From contig NC_064537.1 in NCBI RefSeq assembly GCF_023856365.1, positions 6,245,829 through 6,309,828 of the forward strand: 64,000 nucleotides of DNA, given 5' to 3'. Below the pieces are notes generated by a model. The model saw nothing but the letters and a program-made list of their open reading frames with translations. It was not told where the DNA came from and did not search any database. The translations under genes were made by a program, and so were the position numbers. Of this stretch, positions 30,761 through 40,419 are shown in pieces (positions within the stretch are counted from its first letter, which is position 1; the number at the start of each line of letters is the position of its first letter). This DNA is from Brienomyrus brachyistius (Eukaryota; Chordata; Actinopteri; Osteoglossiformes; Mormyridae).

Positions 30761-31085
30761 TCCATTTTCTAAAACGGCTTAATTCCAACTGGGGTTGTGG
30801 GGGGGGATTGGATCCTATCCTGGGAACAATGAGCACAGGCAGGAACCAACCCTGGGCGGCGGGCGCTAACACACCACAGGGCACACACACTCACATAGTC
30901 ACATGTACACACACAACTACGGGGCCAACTAGTCGGCAATCAACCAATCGTGTAAACTTTTGGACTATGGGAAGAAACCGGAGCCCCCGGCGGAAACCCA
31001 CACAAACACAGGGAGAGCATGCAAACTCCACACAGAAAGGTCCTGGGAGCGAACCTCTGTGCCATTGCGTCACCCCATCACAATA
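30760..31085 (-). mobile_element. SINE, reverse orientation
   Basis: Reads from a reversed tail (CCATCCATTTTCTAAAACGG) through ACTTTTGGACTATGGG to AAACTCCACACAGAAAGG. It is the local SINE body on the minus strand. Confidence 0.8.
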
Positions 31086-31089
31086 GGTT

Positions 31090-31405
31090 CTTCATTAAAA
31101 ATCTAAAATCCCAACCTATCCTGGAAACAAGGAGCACAGGTGGGAACCAACCCTGGGCAGGTGCCAACATATCGCATATCACACACACTCAACCAATTAC
31201 GGGACCAACTCAGAGTTGGCAATCAACCTACGAAGCATACTTTTGGACTGTGGGAGGAAACCAGAGCCCCCAGTAAAAACCAATGTGAACACAGGGACAC
31301 ATGCAGACCCCACACAGGAAGGTCCTACACACCTGACCCAAGGATCGAACCCAAGACCTTCTTGTTGTGAGGCACCAGCACCAACCACTGTGCCAACATG
31401 CCACC
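31090..31405 (-). mobile_element. Second SINE, reverse orientation
   Basis: A second copy follows at once, ending in the tRNA-like head (ATCGAACCCAAGACC, then GTGCCAACATGCCACCC). The two copies are diverged from each other, so they look like two insertions, not a tandem duplication. Confidence 0.8.
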
Positions 31406-31629
31406 CCTGAACAGAGATAATGTTTGTATAATAAGTCTTGACATCGCAAATGAATCTCTTCATCATGTGACCATTCCCCCCCCCCATGACCCCACGCCCA
31501 TCAGAGGAGGATCCTGTACAAACCTGCCACAGCTTTTAAAGGAGCCAGTGTCAGTGTGTGACAGAGAGCAGCAGTCACTGGGACTCAGTGTGTACTTTAC
31601 CTCAGTGCTCCTCCCTCTGTCCTGCAGCC

Positions 31630-32075
31630 ATGAAGCTCCTACCAGCCCTGCTCACCCTCACAGCACTGGCTCTCTCAGGTCCCTGTCTCTCTCCTCTCTG
31701 TCTCTCTTTCTCTCTGCATCTTTCTTTGTGCTCATCTAAAAGTTTGCTTTACCTCTTTATTTACAGGTGCGAAGGCTGAGATTGTACTGACTGAGTCTGA
31801 ACCAGTGTTGAAGAGACCAGGAGAATCACACAGACTGACATGTACAGCCTCTGGGTTCACAATCAGTAGCAACTGGATGAGCTGGATCAGACAGGCTCCT
31901 GGGAAGGGACTGGAGTGGATCGCTCGCATTGACCCTGCAGATGACAGCACTTACTACTCCCAGACTTTTCAGGGAAGATTCACCATCTCTGGAGACAACA
32001 GCAGGAACCAGGTGTATTTAGAGATGAACAGCCTGAAAGCTGAAGACACGGCTGTGTACTACTGTGCCAGAGACT
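31630..32075 (+). CDS. IGHV: VH9: immunoglobulin heavy variable segment, group B
   Basis: Leader exon 31630-31678 ([17 protein letters not shown]), 88-bp intron with GTCCCT donor, V exon 31767-32075. It reads [20 protein letters not shown], Cys23, CDR1 [27 protein letters not shown]2 [34 protein letters not shown]. The Arg of the usual ISRDN motif (Kabat 71) is Gly here; that residue packs under CDR2 in VH domains and other family members keep it. Everything else is intact and the frame is open. Confidence 0.95.
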
Positions 32076-32113
32076 CACAGTGATGGGGGCTGTGGGGAAG
32101 CCGTACAAATACT
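32076..32113 (+). other. VH9 RSS
   Basis: Heptamer CACAGTG (32076-32082), 22-bp spacer, ACAAATACT (32105-32113). Confidence 0.9.
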
Positions 32114-32119
32114 ACTTCC

Positions 32120-33420
32120 TCAAACATGTATTTCAAATATTGCAAATCTTTTGACACACTTTAGAAAAGAACAGGATGGCCAGTGACAGCTGTCGGCCAA
32201 ACAGGAAAACAGGCAGAACAGATCAAGGCAGAGACTGACCCCGACACATGATGGAGAAAAATGAGAGAGATTAAGTTTTCACACCCGTTGTAAGAGGCCA
32301 GTCTCTTTAGATTTTTTTAATGGAACTAAATAATGAAGGAACATCATGACAAGTAAATCGTAAGAAATCATAAGAAATAAACCAACTGGTTTACTGGTTA
32401 AATTACGTAACTGTATTGACCCAAGGGAGGAATTCATGAAAACTTCGCTTAAATGTACATGCAAAAAAAACATCAGATTGCTCTGCTGGGTAACAGAACT
32501 ATTTTATTAAAAAATTTAAATATGTAATGCATATTTTATATAGTGTTTTGAATACATAGGAAGCTTTATAATGGAATTTTACTGGTATAGTTTTATTAAC
32601 ATTTCATGTATTATCCAATGTGCTATAATTTCTTTTTCTTTGAGAAGGCAGGATCAGAGAGCCCCTTGAGCTGTCAGATAAGCGCATTGTGCAGGGGCTG
32701 AATGGTGAAATCGCTCTATTGACCTGGGGATTTGAACTATCAGCCTTCCGATCTCAAACCGCTGATTCACACACCTCCCCCAATGATGTCTGTGCAGGTG
32801 GAAATTCTGGGTGTGTTTCTGTTTAAACAGTGTTGCTTATGAATCAAAGCATAAGTGTATTAATATTTCCAGTCTGACATCCCTAGTGATGCCCACAGCA
32901 GCTCTACTCCTGTGTCCTGTTTAGCCGCCTCAGCTTGGTGCCTCACAGTCGGCGGCTCCAGGCCTCTCAGCACTGAGCACTCAGAGGCTCCCCTGCTGAT
33001 GAGCAAAGGGCTGGCAGGCAGAAGACCTGCCATGTGGGTGTGTGCAGGTCGGCTGTGACCTTCTGCCTCTGCCTGTGCACCTTGTCGATAAACTCTTAGG
33101 TCACTCAGGGTACAAGGCTGGGGACACCATGGACAGGATGCAGTAAATCAAAATAAATAAATATAAATAAATGCTAAAAGTATAATGAATATAGGTGGAT
33201 ATGAGCAGCTGTACAGTCATGAAGTCCATCAGAACGTGTCTCCATATGATCTCCATCTGAGGCCCCACACTGACTTTGACCAGCTGTGTTTGTGCTTTTC
33301 TTGCTCACAACCAAATTCCCCAGAGATTCAATATTTCAGTAGGATGTATGAAAGCAACTGTGATGTCATCAGCTACAGAGTAACTGAGGGCTCTCTTCTG
33401 TCAGAATGCTTACAGTAACA
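32120..33420. other. Intergenic stretch; SINE-like head in reverse at 32660-32765
   Basis: GGGGATTTGAACTATCAGCC is the reverse of a B-box-like tRNA segment, so a decayed tRNA-derived SINE is likely. No gene is seen; a possible decayed V promoter near 33295-33420 is treated as a finding. Confidence 0.45.
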
Positions 33421-33429
33421 CAGCTGCAG

Positions 33430-34246
33430 TGGTAATGATGAGATTCCTCCCATTGTTCAGCTTAATCTTAATCATTAAGAATAATTTGTTTATAAGTACT
33501 TGAATTTTCTCTATGTGTTCTTCCTATCACATTCCCTTAGGGTGTATCGTATTACATTTTTAAATGTATCAATGACATATAGATTTAGGAACATCAGCAC
33601 CTGCACTGTAGTATTCAATTGAATTCAATACATTTTCTATAGTGCCTTTTAATAAAGAAAGCCAGAAGACAATGGAGGAGAGGAACCAAAAGCTCCCAAG
33701 TAAGGGAAACTCTGGGGGTCCAAGGGCAACTGTCTGCCGACCCCCCCTGGGCAAACTAACATTACCGAAAACAGAAAAGAGTGGACATGCTTGTGAAAAG
33801 TGAGATATATGCTGGGATTAAGAATGAAGACAAAGTCCATCAATGAGTCCGTTATCCATGTTGGCCTGTGAAGGGTGGCCAAGGTCCATTCTCCACGTTG
33901 GGCTGTGCCGGGTGGCACTGATGGCTGCACCCACGGTCATATATTTGGTATGACCCATTCGTGATGTCACCCCTCCATGGGACTGACCCAGGACTCCAGC
34001 TCAGATGCTGCCCACTTCGGGGCTCCACTCGGACATGTGGGAAGGCAGAGAGTATGGATGGTCAGAACATGTGTTGACACAAACGGACAAGCGTAGTAGA
34101 TAAAAATGACATGTACAGCAGCACCAGCAGCCATAGTTATGGTGCGGTAGGTCGTGGGCAAGATAAACTGAAGTAATGGGTCTTAAAGGCCGAGAATGAA
34201 TCGGCATCCCGAACGTAGGCTGGTAAACCATTCCACAAGTATCACT
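33430..34246 (+). repeat. Duplicated 5' flank of VH10 (partner 59035-59855)
   Basis: Long near-identity, from GATGAGATTCCTCCCATTGT through GGAGGAGAGGAACCAAAAGC and CGACCCCCCCTGGG to CCACAAGTATCACTCCT. Part of it (33615-33780) looks like a dispersed fish repeat. The partner continues directly into the VH promoter; here the LTR element intervenes. Confidence 0.9.
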
Positions 34247-34251
34247 CCTAC

Positions 34252-34528
34252 TGTCACGCTCCGCGTTTGCGGGTGAGGCGCACGGACGGGGCGAGCGGGC
34301 AGGAAGCAGGCGAGCAGGCAGAATCAGAGCAAACGGGGATTTATTAGCAGGACGAGGACTCGGGAACATGGCACGCCGACTAACATCAATGACAGACACG
34401 GGTTAGTATAAATCAGGAACTTAAATACATTAAACAAGGCAGCAGGAAACAAGACACGACTGGGCACGATCAGGAAATCACACGTGGGTAATTAGGGGGC
34501 GTGGCACACACGAGGAGCGGACGTCACA
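34252..34528 (-). repeat. 3' LTR of the 2.9 kb element (277 bp)
   Basis: Differs from the other LTR by a missing 9-bp GAGCGGGCG-type segment near its end and very few substitutions (CCGCG against CGGCG, CACACG against CACATG). Near-identity points to a young insertion. Confidence 0.93.
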
Positions 34529-34624
34529 GAACCCCCCCCCAAAGGCGCGCTACACCGGGCGCGCCCAGGAAGGGGGCGACGGACGGGACGAGGCAGAACA
34601 GGACCTGAAAGACAAGAGCAAAAA

Positions 34625-36898
34625 TCAACGGGGAACAGGGAACAAGACGGACAGGCAAAACAGACAAAGAGGCAGGAGCCAGGACAGGACACCACACAAG
34701 ACAGGAAAGGCCGACAGACAGACCAGGAAGGGAGAAACAGAGGGAACAGGCGGAACAAAAGGAGCGGGAGTGACGGGAGGGAACGACGGGAAACCAGGAA
34801 CAGAGCGGGGCGGAACAAAGGGACCAGGAACTGAGGACGGCGGGACAAAGGCAGGAGGAGGAACAAAGACAGGCGGGACAGAGACAGGAAAGAAGGGAGA
34901 GAAGGAGGAGGAAGGAAGGGGAGCCCGAGGGAGCCCCAGCGGGCGACGGGAGGCAGCCGGAGGGGCCGCAGGCGGCCGGGAGGCCGGAGCCGGAGGGGAC
35001 CTCGGAGGGGCCGAGGAGGCAGGGCGAGGGACCTGCGGAGGGGCCAGGGAGGGAGCAGGAGGGAGCACCGGGGAAGGGGACGAGGGAGCTGGAAGGGGCC
35101 AGGGCGAAGGCCCGGAGGAGGGGGGAGCCGCAGCAGGCGGCGACGTCCGGTGGAGGGCCGGAGGTAGGGGCCCCGCAGGCAACCGAGGAGCCGCCGTCGG
35201 GGAGCCCGCAGGCGGCCGACCAGGCACCGGAGGGGGGAGCGAGGCGGGGCGACGAGGTACTGGAGGGGAACCCGCAGGCGACAGCCGACCCGGAGGGCCA
35301 GGACCCGCAGGCGCCAACCGAGCCAGAGCGCAGGCGAGGGAGGGCGAGCCAGGGGGCAGGGCGGGAGGGACCCCAGTCCGACGTCTGTGCCCCCTCCCCC
35401 TGCGGGACACAGACATACCGACCCCCGGTCGGGGTCGATGTCGCCGGGGTGAGGGTGAAGGAGTCACTAGTGCGGTCCCCGAGGGGTCCCATTCAAGCTC
35501 CTCCACCTCTGAAGAGGGAGGAGCCACGATGGAGTCCTCTGGGACCACCTCAGGGACTAGGGCGACAGGACTTGGAGCTGCAGCAGGGGGAGGTGGCGCC
35601 TCTGGAGCTGCTGCAGGCGGAGGGGGCGCCGGGTCAGGAACAGGAACGCGGTCAGGAACAGGAGCGTGGTCAGGAACAGGAGCTGGCTGCAGTGGGGGCG
35701 CCTGCCCGGGAGCTGCAGCAGGTGGCTGCAGTGGGGGCGCCTGCCCGGGAGCTGCAGCAGGCGGCTGCAGTGGAGGCGCCTCTGCAGGAACAGGAGCGCG
35801 GTCAGGAACAGGAGCACGGTCAGGAACAGGAGCTGGCTGCAGTGGGGGCGCCTGCCCGGGAGCTGCAGCAGGCGGCTGCAGTGGGGGCGCCTCTGCAGGA
35901 ACAGGAGCGCGGTCAGGAACAGGAGCTGGCTGCAGTGGGGGCGCCTGTCCGGGAGCTGCAGCTGGCGGCTGCGGAGGGGGCGCCTGCCCGGGAGCTGCAG
36001 CAGGCGGCTGCGGAGGGGGCGCCTGCCCGGGAGCTGCAGCAGGCGGCTGCGGTGGGGGCGCCTCTGGGGCTGCAGCAGCACGGTCAGGGGGCGCCTGCCC
36101 TGGAGCTGCAGGTGGCTGCAGTGGGGGCGCCTGCCCTGGAGCTGCAGGTGGCTGCAGTGGGGGCGCCTGCCCTGGAGCTGCAGGTGGCTGCAGTGGGGGC
36201 GCCTGCCCTGGAGCTGCAGGTGGCTGCAGTGGGGGCGCCTGCCCTGGAGCTGCAGGTGGCGAAGGGGGCTGTGCAGGCAGCGAAGGCGGCTGCGCAGGCG
36301 GCTGCACGGGAGCGGGGTCCGCCGGCAGCGGCGGCTGCACGGGAGCGGGGTCCGCCGGCAGCGGCGGCTGCACGGGAGCGGGGTCCGCCGGCAGCGGCGG
36401 CTGCACGGGAGCGGGGTCCGCCGGCAGCGGCGGCTGCACGGGAGCGGGGTCCGCCGGCAGCGGCGGCAACGAAGGCGGCTGCGCAGGCAGCGGCGGCAAC
36501 GAAGGCGGCTGCGCAGGCAGCGGCGGCAACGAAGGCGGCTGCGCAGGCAGCAACGGAGGGAGGTCCTCCGTACTGGCGGTCGCCGGTCTCCTCCGTCTCC
36601 CTCGCTGGCGCCTGGCGGTTGCGGGAGGCGGCGCGATGTCCGTGAAAACGGACGGCGGAAGAAAGGCTTCCGGCTCCGGGTAGAGGAAGGGCTCCTCGTC
36701 CTCGTCCTCACTAGAGAGCCAGTACTTCCACGCGGGATCGGGGTCGCGAGTGGTCAGCCTCCGGACTGGAGGTAGGGCGGGTACCTCCCTCTCGTCCTCC
36801 GCCGGAAGCCAAAGCCTTGAGAGCGAGCAGGCGCCGAGATAGATCGGCTCTTGTGGGAGCCTCTTCCTCCCTCTCCGCTTCTTTTTGTGGTCTGTCAT
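34625..36898 (-). CDS. Proline-rich repeat ORF inside the LTR element, 757 codons
   Basis: Starts with MTDHKKKRRGRKRLPQEP only 3 bp inside the 5' LTR border. It has a basic head, then an acidic patch (LSSEDEDEEPF), then long tandem proline/alanine/glutamine motifs (LPPLPAQPPS, PLPADPAPVQP, AAAPGQAPPLQP), and a hydrophobic leucine/proline tail ending at 34625. No nucleic-acid enzyme motif or Gag-type zinc knuckle (CCHC) was seen. The frame is open across 2.3 kb, despite repeats whose periods could easily shift it, which hints at selection or youth. High GC means other frames are open too, so this frame is favoured by its position at the LTR and its plausible start. Function unknown. Confidence 0.55.
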   Translation of the reverse strand: MTDHKKKRRGRKRLPQEPIYLGACSLSRLWLPAEDEREVPALPPVRRLTTRDPDPAWKYWLSSEDEDEEPFLYPEPEAFLPPSVFTDIAPPPATARRQRGRRRRPATASTEDLPPLLPAQPPSLPPLPAQPPSLPPLPAQPPSLPPLPADPAPVQPPLPADPAPVQPPLPADPAPVQPPLPADPAPVQPPLPADPAPVQPPAQPPSLPAQPPSPPAAPGQAPPLQPPAAPGQAPPLQPPAAPGQAPPLQPPAAPGQAPPLQPPAAPGQAPPDRAAAAPEAPPPQPPAAAPGQAPPPQPPAAAPGQAPPPQPPAAAPGQAPPLQPAPVPDRAPVPAEAPPLQPPAAAPGQAPPLQPAPVPDRAPVPDRAPVPAEAPPLQPPAAAPGQAPPLQPPAAAPGQAPPLQPAPVPDHAPVPDRVPVPDPAPPPPAAAPEAPPPPAAAPSPVALVPEVVPEDSIVAPPSSEVEELEWDPSGTALVTPSPSPRRHRPRPGVGMSVSRRGRGHRRRTGVPPALPPGSPSLACALARLAPAGPGPPGRLSPAGSPPVPRRPASLPPPVPGRPPAGSPTAAPRLPAGPLPPALHRTSPPAAAPPSSGPSPWPLPAPSSPSPVLPPAPSLAPPQVPRPASSAPPRSPPAPASRPPAAPPAASRRPLGLPRAPLPSSSFSPFFPVSVPPVFVPPPAFVPPSSVPGPFVPPRSVPGFPSFPPVTPAPFVPPVPSVSPFLVCLSAFPVLCGVLSWLLPLCLFCLSVLFPVPR

Positions 36899-36900
36899 TC

Positions 36901-37186
36901 TGTCACGCTCGGCGTTTGCGGGTGAGGCGCACGGACGGGGCGAGCGGGCAGGAAGCAGGCGAGCAGGCAGAATCAGAGCAAACGGGGATTTATTAGCAGG
37001 ACGAGGACTCGGGAACATGGCACGCCGACTAACATCAATGACAGACACGGGTTAGTATAAATCAGGAACTTAAATACATTAAACAAGGCAGCAGGAAACA
37101 AGACACGACTGGGCACGATCAGGAAATCACATGTGGGTAATTAGGGGGCGTGGCACACACGAGGAGCGGACGGAGCGGGCGTCACA
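36901..37186 (-). repeat. 5' LTR of the 2.9 kb element (286 bp)
   Basis: Starts at 36901 two bases after the ORF start region and ends at 37186 before the CCTAC duplication. Reverse complement carries AATAAA within the GGGGATTTATTA word. Confidence 0.93.
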
Positions 37187-37287
37187 CCTACAGTAGTGTG
37201 TAAATCTTCCGGAACATCAGCACCTGCACTGTAGTATCACTCCTCCTGTCCTTTAATACTACAAAGGGCATTTCATACTCCACCCCT

Positions 37288-37295
37288 GTGCAAAT
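37288..37295 (+). promoter_or_regulatory. Octamer-like site of VH10
   Basis: GTGCAAAT is one base off the octamer ATGCAAAT, about 125 bp before the ATG; a TATA-poor CATTTAAAC follows at 37323. The same arrangement occurs before the VH12 pseudogene (59947-59954). Confidence 0.6.
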
Positions 37296-37419
37296 GAGTC
37301 CCTGTTTCCTTCCTCCCTCCTCATTTAAACAGCACATTGTTGACTCTCTTTAAACCCTCAGTAGTTCCTAAGGAACACGGTGAAGAGCAGCTCACAGCAG
37401 ATCATCTTCAGCACCGACC

Positions 37420-37908
37420 ATGATCTCTGTGTCTCTGCTGCTGCTGGCAGCTGCATCCTGTGAGTCTCTGTGTTTCTTCAAAAAGAACAAAGATCAACAG
37501 AACAACAGAAGAGTGAATAAAGAACCAGCAGTGATGTGTGATGATGATATTGTCTGTTTCACACTCATATGTACTTTGCTTTCTTCTTGATTACAGCTGT
37601 TCACTGTAATGTTCAACTCACACAGCCAGGATCTATGACAGTGAGACCAGGAGAGTCTCTGACCATCTCCTGTAAAGTCTCTGGTTATTCACTGACTGAC
37701 AGCAGCTATGCTACAAACTGGATCCGACAACCTTCAGGGAAAGAACTGGAATGGGTTGGTTTTATATGGTATAATGGAATCACTGGTTACAAAGAGTCTC
37801 TTAAGAATAAATTCACCATCTCCAGAGACACCTCCAGCAACACAGTATATTTACAAGGGAGGAGCCTGCAGACTGAAGACACAGCTGTGTACTACTGTGC
37901 CAGACGTG
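37420..37908 (+). CDS. IGHV: VH10: immunoglobulin heavy variable segment, group A
   Basis: Leader exon 37420-37459 ([13 protein letters not shown]), unlike other A genes, 137-bp intron, V exon 37597-37908. It reads [20 protein letters not shown], Cys23, CDR1 [26 protein letters not shown] with Trp41, CDR2 [32 protein letters not shown]. The frame is open and all landmarks are intact, so it looks functional. The leader and promoter are duplicated at 59.9-60.1 kb in front of a different V exon. The LTR element ends 230 bp upstream of the ATG and about 100 bp before the octamer-like site, so it may affect expression; that is inference. Confidence 0.95.
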
Positions 37909-37947
37909 CACAGTGAGAGAATGTAATGGGAGAGTGATACAAAAACT
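37909..37947 (+). other. VH10 23-RSS
   Basis: Heptamer CACAGTG (37909-37915), 23-bp spacer, nonamer ACAAAAACT (37939-37947). Confidence 0.93.
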
Positions 37948-38282
37948 GATCTAGACTTAATGTGTCAAATGGGTAATATTACTGTCTGATAAAGTTTAAG
38001 AAAGTAAACAAATTCATTTAAAAATGAAAGACCTGATATTCATGGTGGTTTGGAGGTTTGGGCTGTCAAATCTATTGAAATAGATTAGGTTAGGCGCTTG
38101 ATTTTATACATCTGTGGCAATGAGCCTGAAGAAAAGACCTGAATTCAGAGATTAAGACGTCTGTCTCAATACGTCCATATAGTGTATATCTGCCCCATAA
38201 TAATGAAAATGATGCAAGACTCTGGATCCCCCGCTACCCTGAATTGGGCAAGACGCTACAGGAAGTGGACGGATGGTGACAT

Positions 38283-38619
38283 CCATCCATCCATCCATCC
38301 ATCCATTTTCTAAACCACTTATCCTACTGGGTCGCGGGGGGTCCGGAGCCTATCCCGGAAGCAATGGGCACGAGGCAGGGAACAACCCAGGATGGGGGGC
38401 CAGCCCATACTCACACCCACTCCTACACAATTTAGCAACTCCAAATAGCCTCAGCATGTTTTTGGACAGTGGGGGTAAACCGGAGTATCCGGAGGAAACC
38501 CCACGACGACATGGGGAGAACATGCAAACTCCACACACATGTGTCCCAGGCGGAGATTCAAACCCGGGTCCCAGAGGTGTGAGGCAACAGTGCTAATCGC
38601 TGCACCACCATGCCGCCCA
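38283..38619 (-). mobile_element. Full-length-type SINE, reverse, 11-bp target duplication
   Basis: GATGGTGACAT is duplicated at 38272-38282 and 38620-38630. The insert runs from the reversed CATCC tail to the reversed tRNA-like head (CTGCACCACCATGCCGCCC), 337 bp. Confidence 0.95.
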
Positions 38620-39059
38620 GATGGTGACATATAATATAATTTATCTATAAAAATATTTATATTTCACAATGATTTTGATGACTGAGGCTCAATTGAAAGC
38701 TGATGAAGCTACAAGCAGCCAGGACAGCACAATGCAAAACTGATATTTTTTAATACTTTTACAAAATCTTTGATAAAATCATGACTTATTTAATCCAGAT
38801 GTAATGTGTATAGAGCTGCTCATTTTAATTAGAATGCCAGGATAAAAAAGCTTTAACATGACAGGAAAAATAAATACATTTCAAAGAGTATTTAACATAA
38901 TTCCTGTGGTGTGTAACAGGGGTGATTCTAGGATTTGGGTTGATATTTTCATCTAACAAAATATGGGATGCCAATTTGTACAAATCATGGGAAAAGAATT
39001 CAGATTGGCTGAGAAAAAAATAAGCTGAAGGGTGTAGAATCGGCCGTGGTCTGTAGAAA

Positions 39060-39260
39060 CAGAACGATTATCAAACAATCACTGCAGTTCCAGCAGGAAC
39101 CGCAAGAAATCCTCAGTGTGACAGTAAATGCAGGCAGCAGAGGGACACAAATATCAGACTGAGACCCATTTTAGCTAGACTGTAGCAGCTGTACTGCTTT
39201 ATAAACTGCTGTTGTGAATCATGCCAAAATTCTGTAATATGACTGTCATATATAACTGTC
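39060..39260 (+). repeat. Group B upstream block of VH11
   Basis: ATCACTGCAGTTCCAGCAGG and the following CTGCTGTTGTGAATCATGCC words, as before VH4, VH7 and VH9. Confidence 0.8.
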
Positions 39261-39775
39261 ATTATGAATTCACTACTAAATGCCTTAAAACAACATATCT
39301 TGAATCAAAATATATTCTTCATTAAAATTCCAAAAGCATGTTATGTTGAATCACTGACTATGACATCCAGCAGTACATGTTAACATAAACATATGAATGT
39401 AAATAGTTTAATACTTTTACTATACTTCATTCTATTAAAAACTGAGTAATTGACTTAGTAAATATTTAAGAAATTAACATTTTAACCTTGTAAAACACAA
39501 AATAAAACAAAGTAATTCAATATATTCTGTTACCTATTAATGCTTTTTAATATAAATGAGATAATGTTTATATAGTAAGTCTTTGCATAGCTAATGAATC
39601 CCTTCATCATGTGACCATTGTCCCCCCACGACCCGCCCCACACCCATCAGAGGAGGATCCTGTACAAACCTGCCACAGCTTTTAAAGGAGCCAGTGTCAG
39701 TGTGTGACAGAGAGCAGCAGTCACTAGGACTCAGTGTGTACTTTACCTCAGTGCTCCTCCCTCTGTCCTGCAGCC

Positions 39776-40218
39776 ATGAAGCTCCTACCAGCCCTGCTCA
39801 CCCTCACAGCACTGGCTCTCTCAGGTCCCTGTCTCTCTCCTCTCTGTCTGTCTTTCTCTCTGCATATTTCTTTGTGCTCATCTAAAAGTCTGCTCTGCCT
39901 CTTTACTTACAGGTGTGAAGGCTGAGATTGTACTGACTGAGTCTGAAACAGTGGTGAAGAGACCAGGAGAATCACACAGACTGACATGTACAGCCTCCGG
40001 CTTCACATTCAGTGGTTGGTGGATGAGCTGGATCAGACAGGCTCCTGGGAAGGGACTGGAGTGGATCGCTAATGTTAGGAGTAATGGTAACACTGACTAC
40101 TCCCAGTCTGTTCAGGGCAGATTCACCATCTCCAGAGACGATGGCAAGAACCAGGTGTATTTACAGATGAACAGCCTGAAAGCTGAAGACACGGCTGTGT
40201 ACTACTGTGCCAGACACT
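39776..40218 (+). CDS. IGHV: VH11: immunoglobulin heavy variable segment, group B
   Basis: Leader exon 39776-39824 ([17 protein letters not shown]), 88-bp intron with GTCCCT donor, V exon 39913-40218. It reads [20 protein letters not shown], Cys23, CDR1 [27 protein letters not shown]2 VRSNGNT (one residue shorter than VH9), [26 protein letters not shown]. The frame is open and all landmarks are present, so it is a likely functional germline V. It is the last V of the dense array before the 19 kb V-free stretch. Confidence 0.95.
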
Positions 40219-40256
40219 CACAGTGATGGGGGCTGTGGGGAAGCCGTACAAATACT
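40219..40256 (+). other. VH11 RSS
   Basis: Heptamer CACAGTG (40219-40225), 22-bp spacer, ACAAATACT (40248-40256). Confidence 0.9.
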
Positions 40257-40419
40257 ACTTCCTCACAGAGAATAAGGATGTCGTAATTATTTATTTTGTT
40301 AAGTTTTATTTGAACAAAATTTCATGTATTTGGAAAATTGGAATTAATGCAAACTGATCAACGAAAAATGTATATTTATGAAATTGTTTGTGTTTCTTTT
40401 ACATTCATTTGCTTGAATT

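Larger units (their letters stand above)
34252..37186 (-). mobile_element. Non-autonomous LTR retroelement, 2935 bp, target duplication CCTAC
   Basis: Two LTRs (34252-34528 and 36901-37186) flank a 2.4 kb GC-rich interior. Ends are TGTCACGCTC and GCGTCACA. CCTAC is duplicated at 34247-34251 and 37187-37191. A G-run (C-run on +, about 34531-34540) next to the left LTR serves as polypurine tract, so the element reads on the minus strand. No reverse transcriptase, integrase, RNase H or protease motifs and no clear tRNA primer site are seen. The single long frame encodes a proline-rich repeat protein. The empty-site relative is at about 59850. Confidence 0.93.

Noticed and set aside
33615..33780. 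Functional motif in the GGAGGAGAGGAACCAAA segment shared with 59220-59400
   Set aside because: Looks like part of a common dispersed fish repeat carried along in the duplicated flank.
34524..36775. Other long frames on both strands of the LTR element (322-637 codons)
   Set aside because: GC-rich repeat DNA leaves most frames open. Only the minus frame starting at the LTR border fits the element's orientation and a sensible start.
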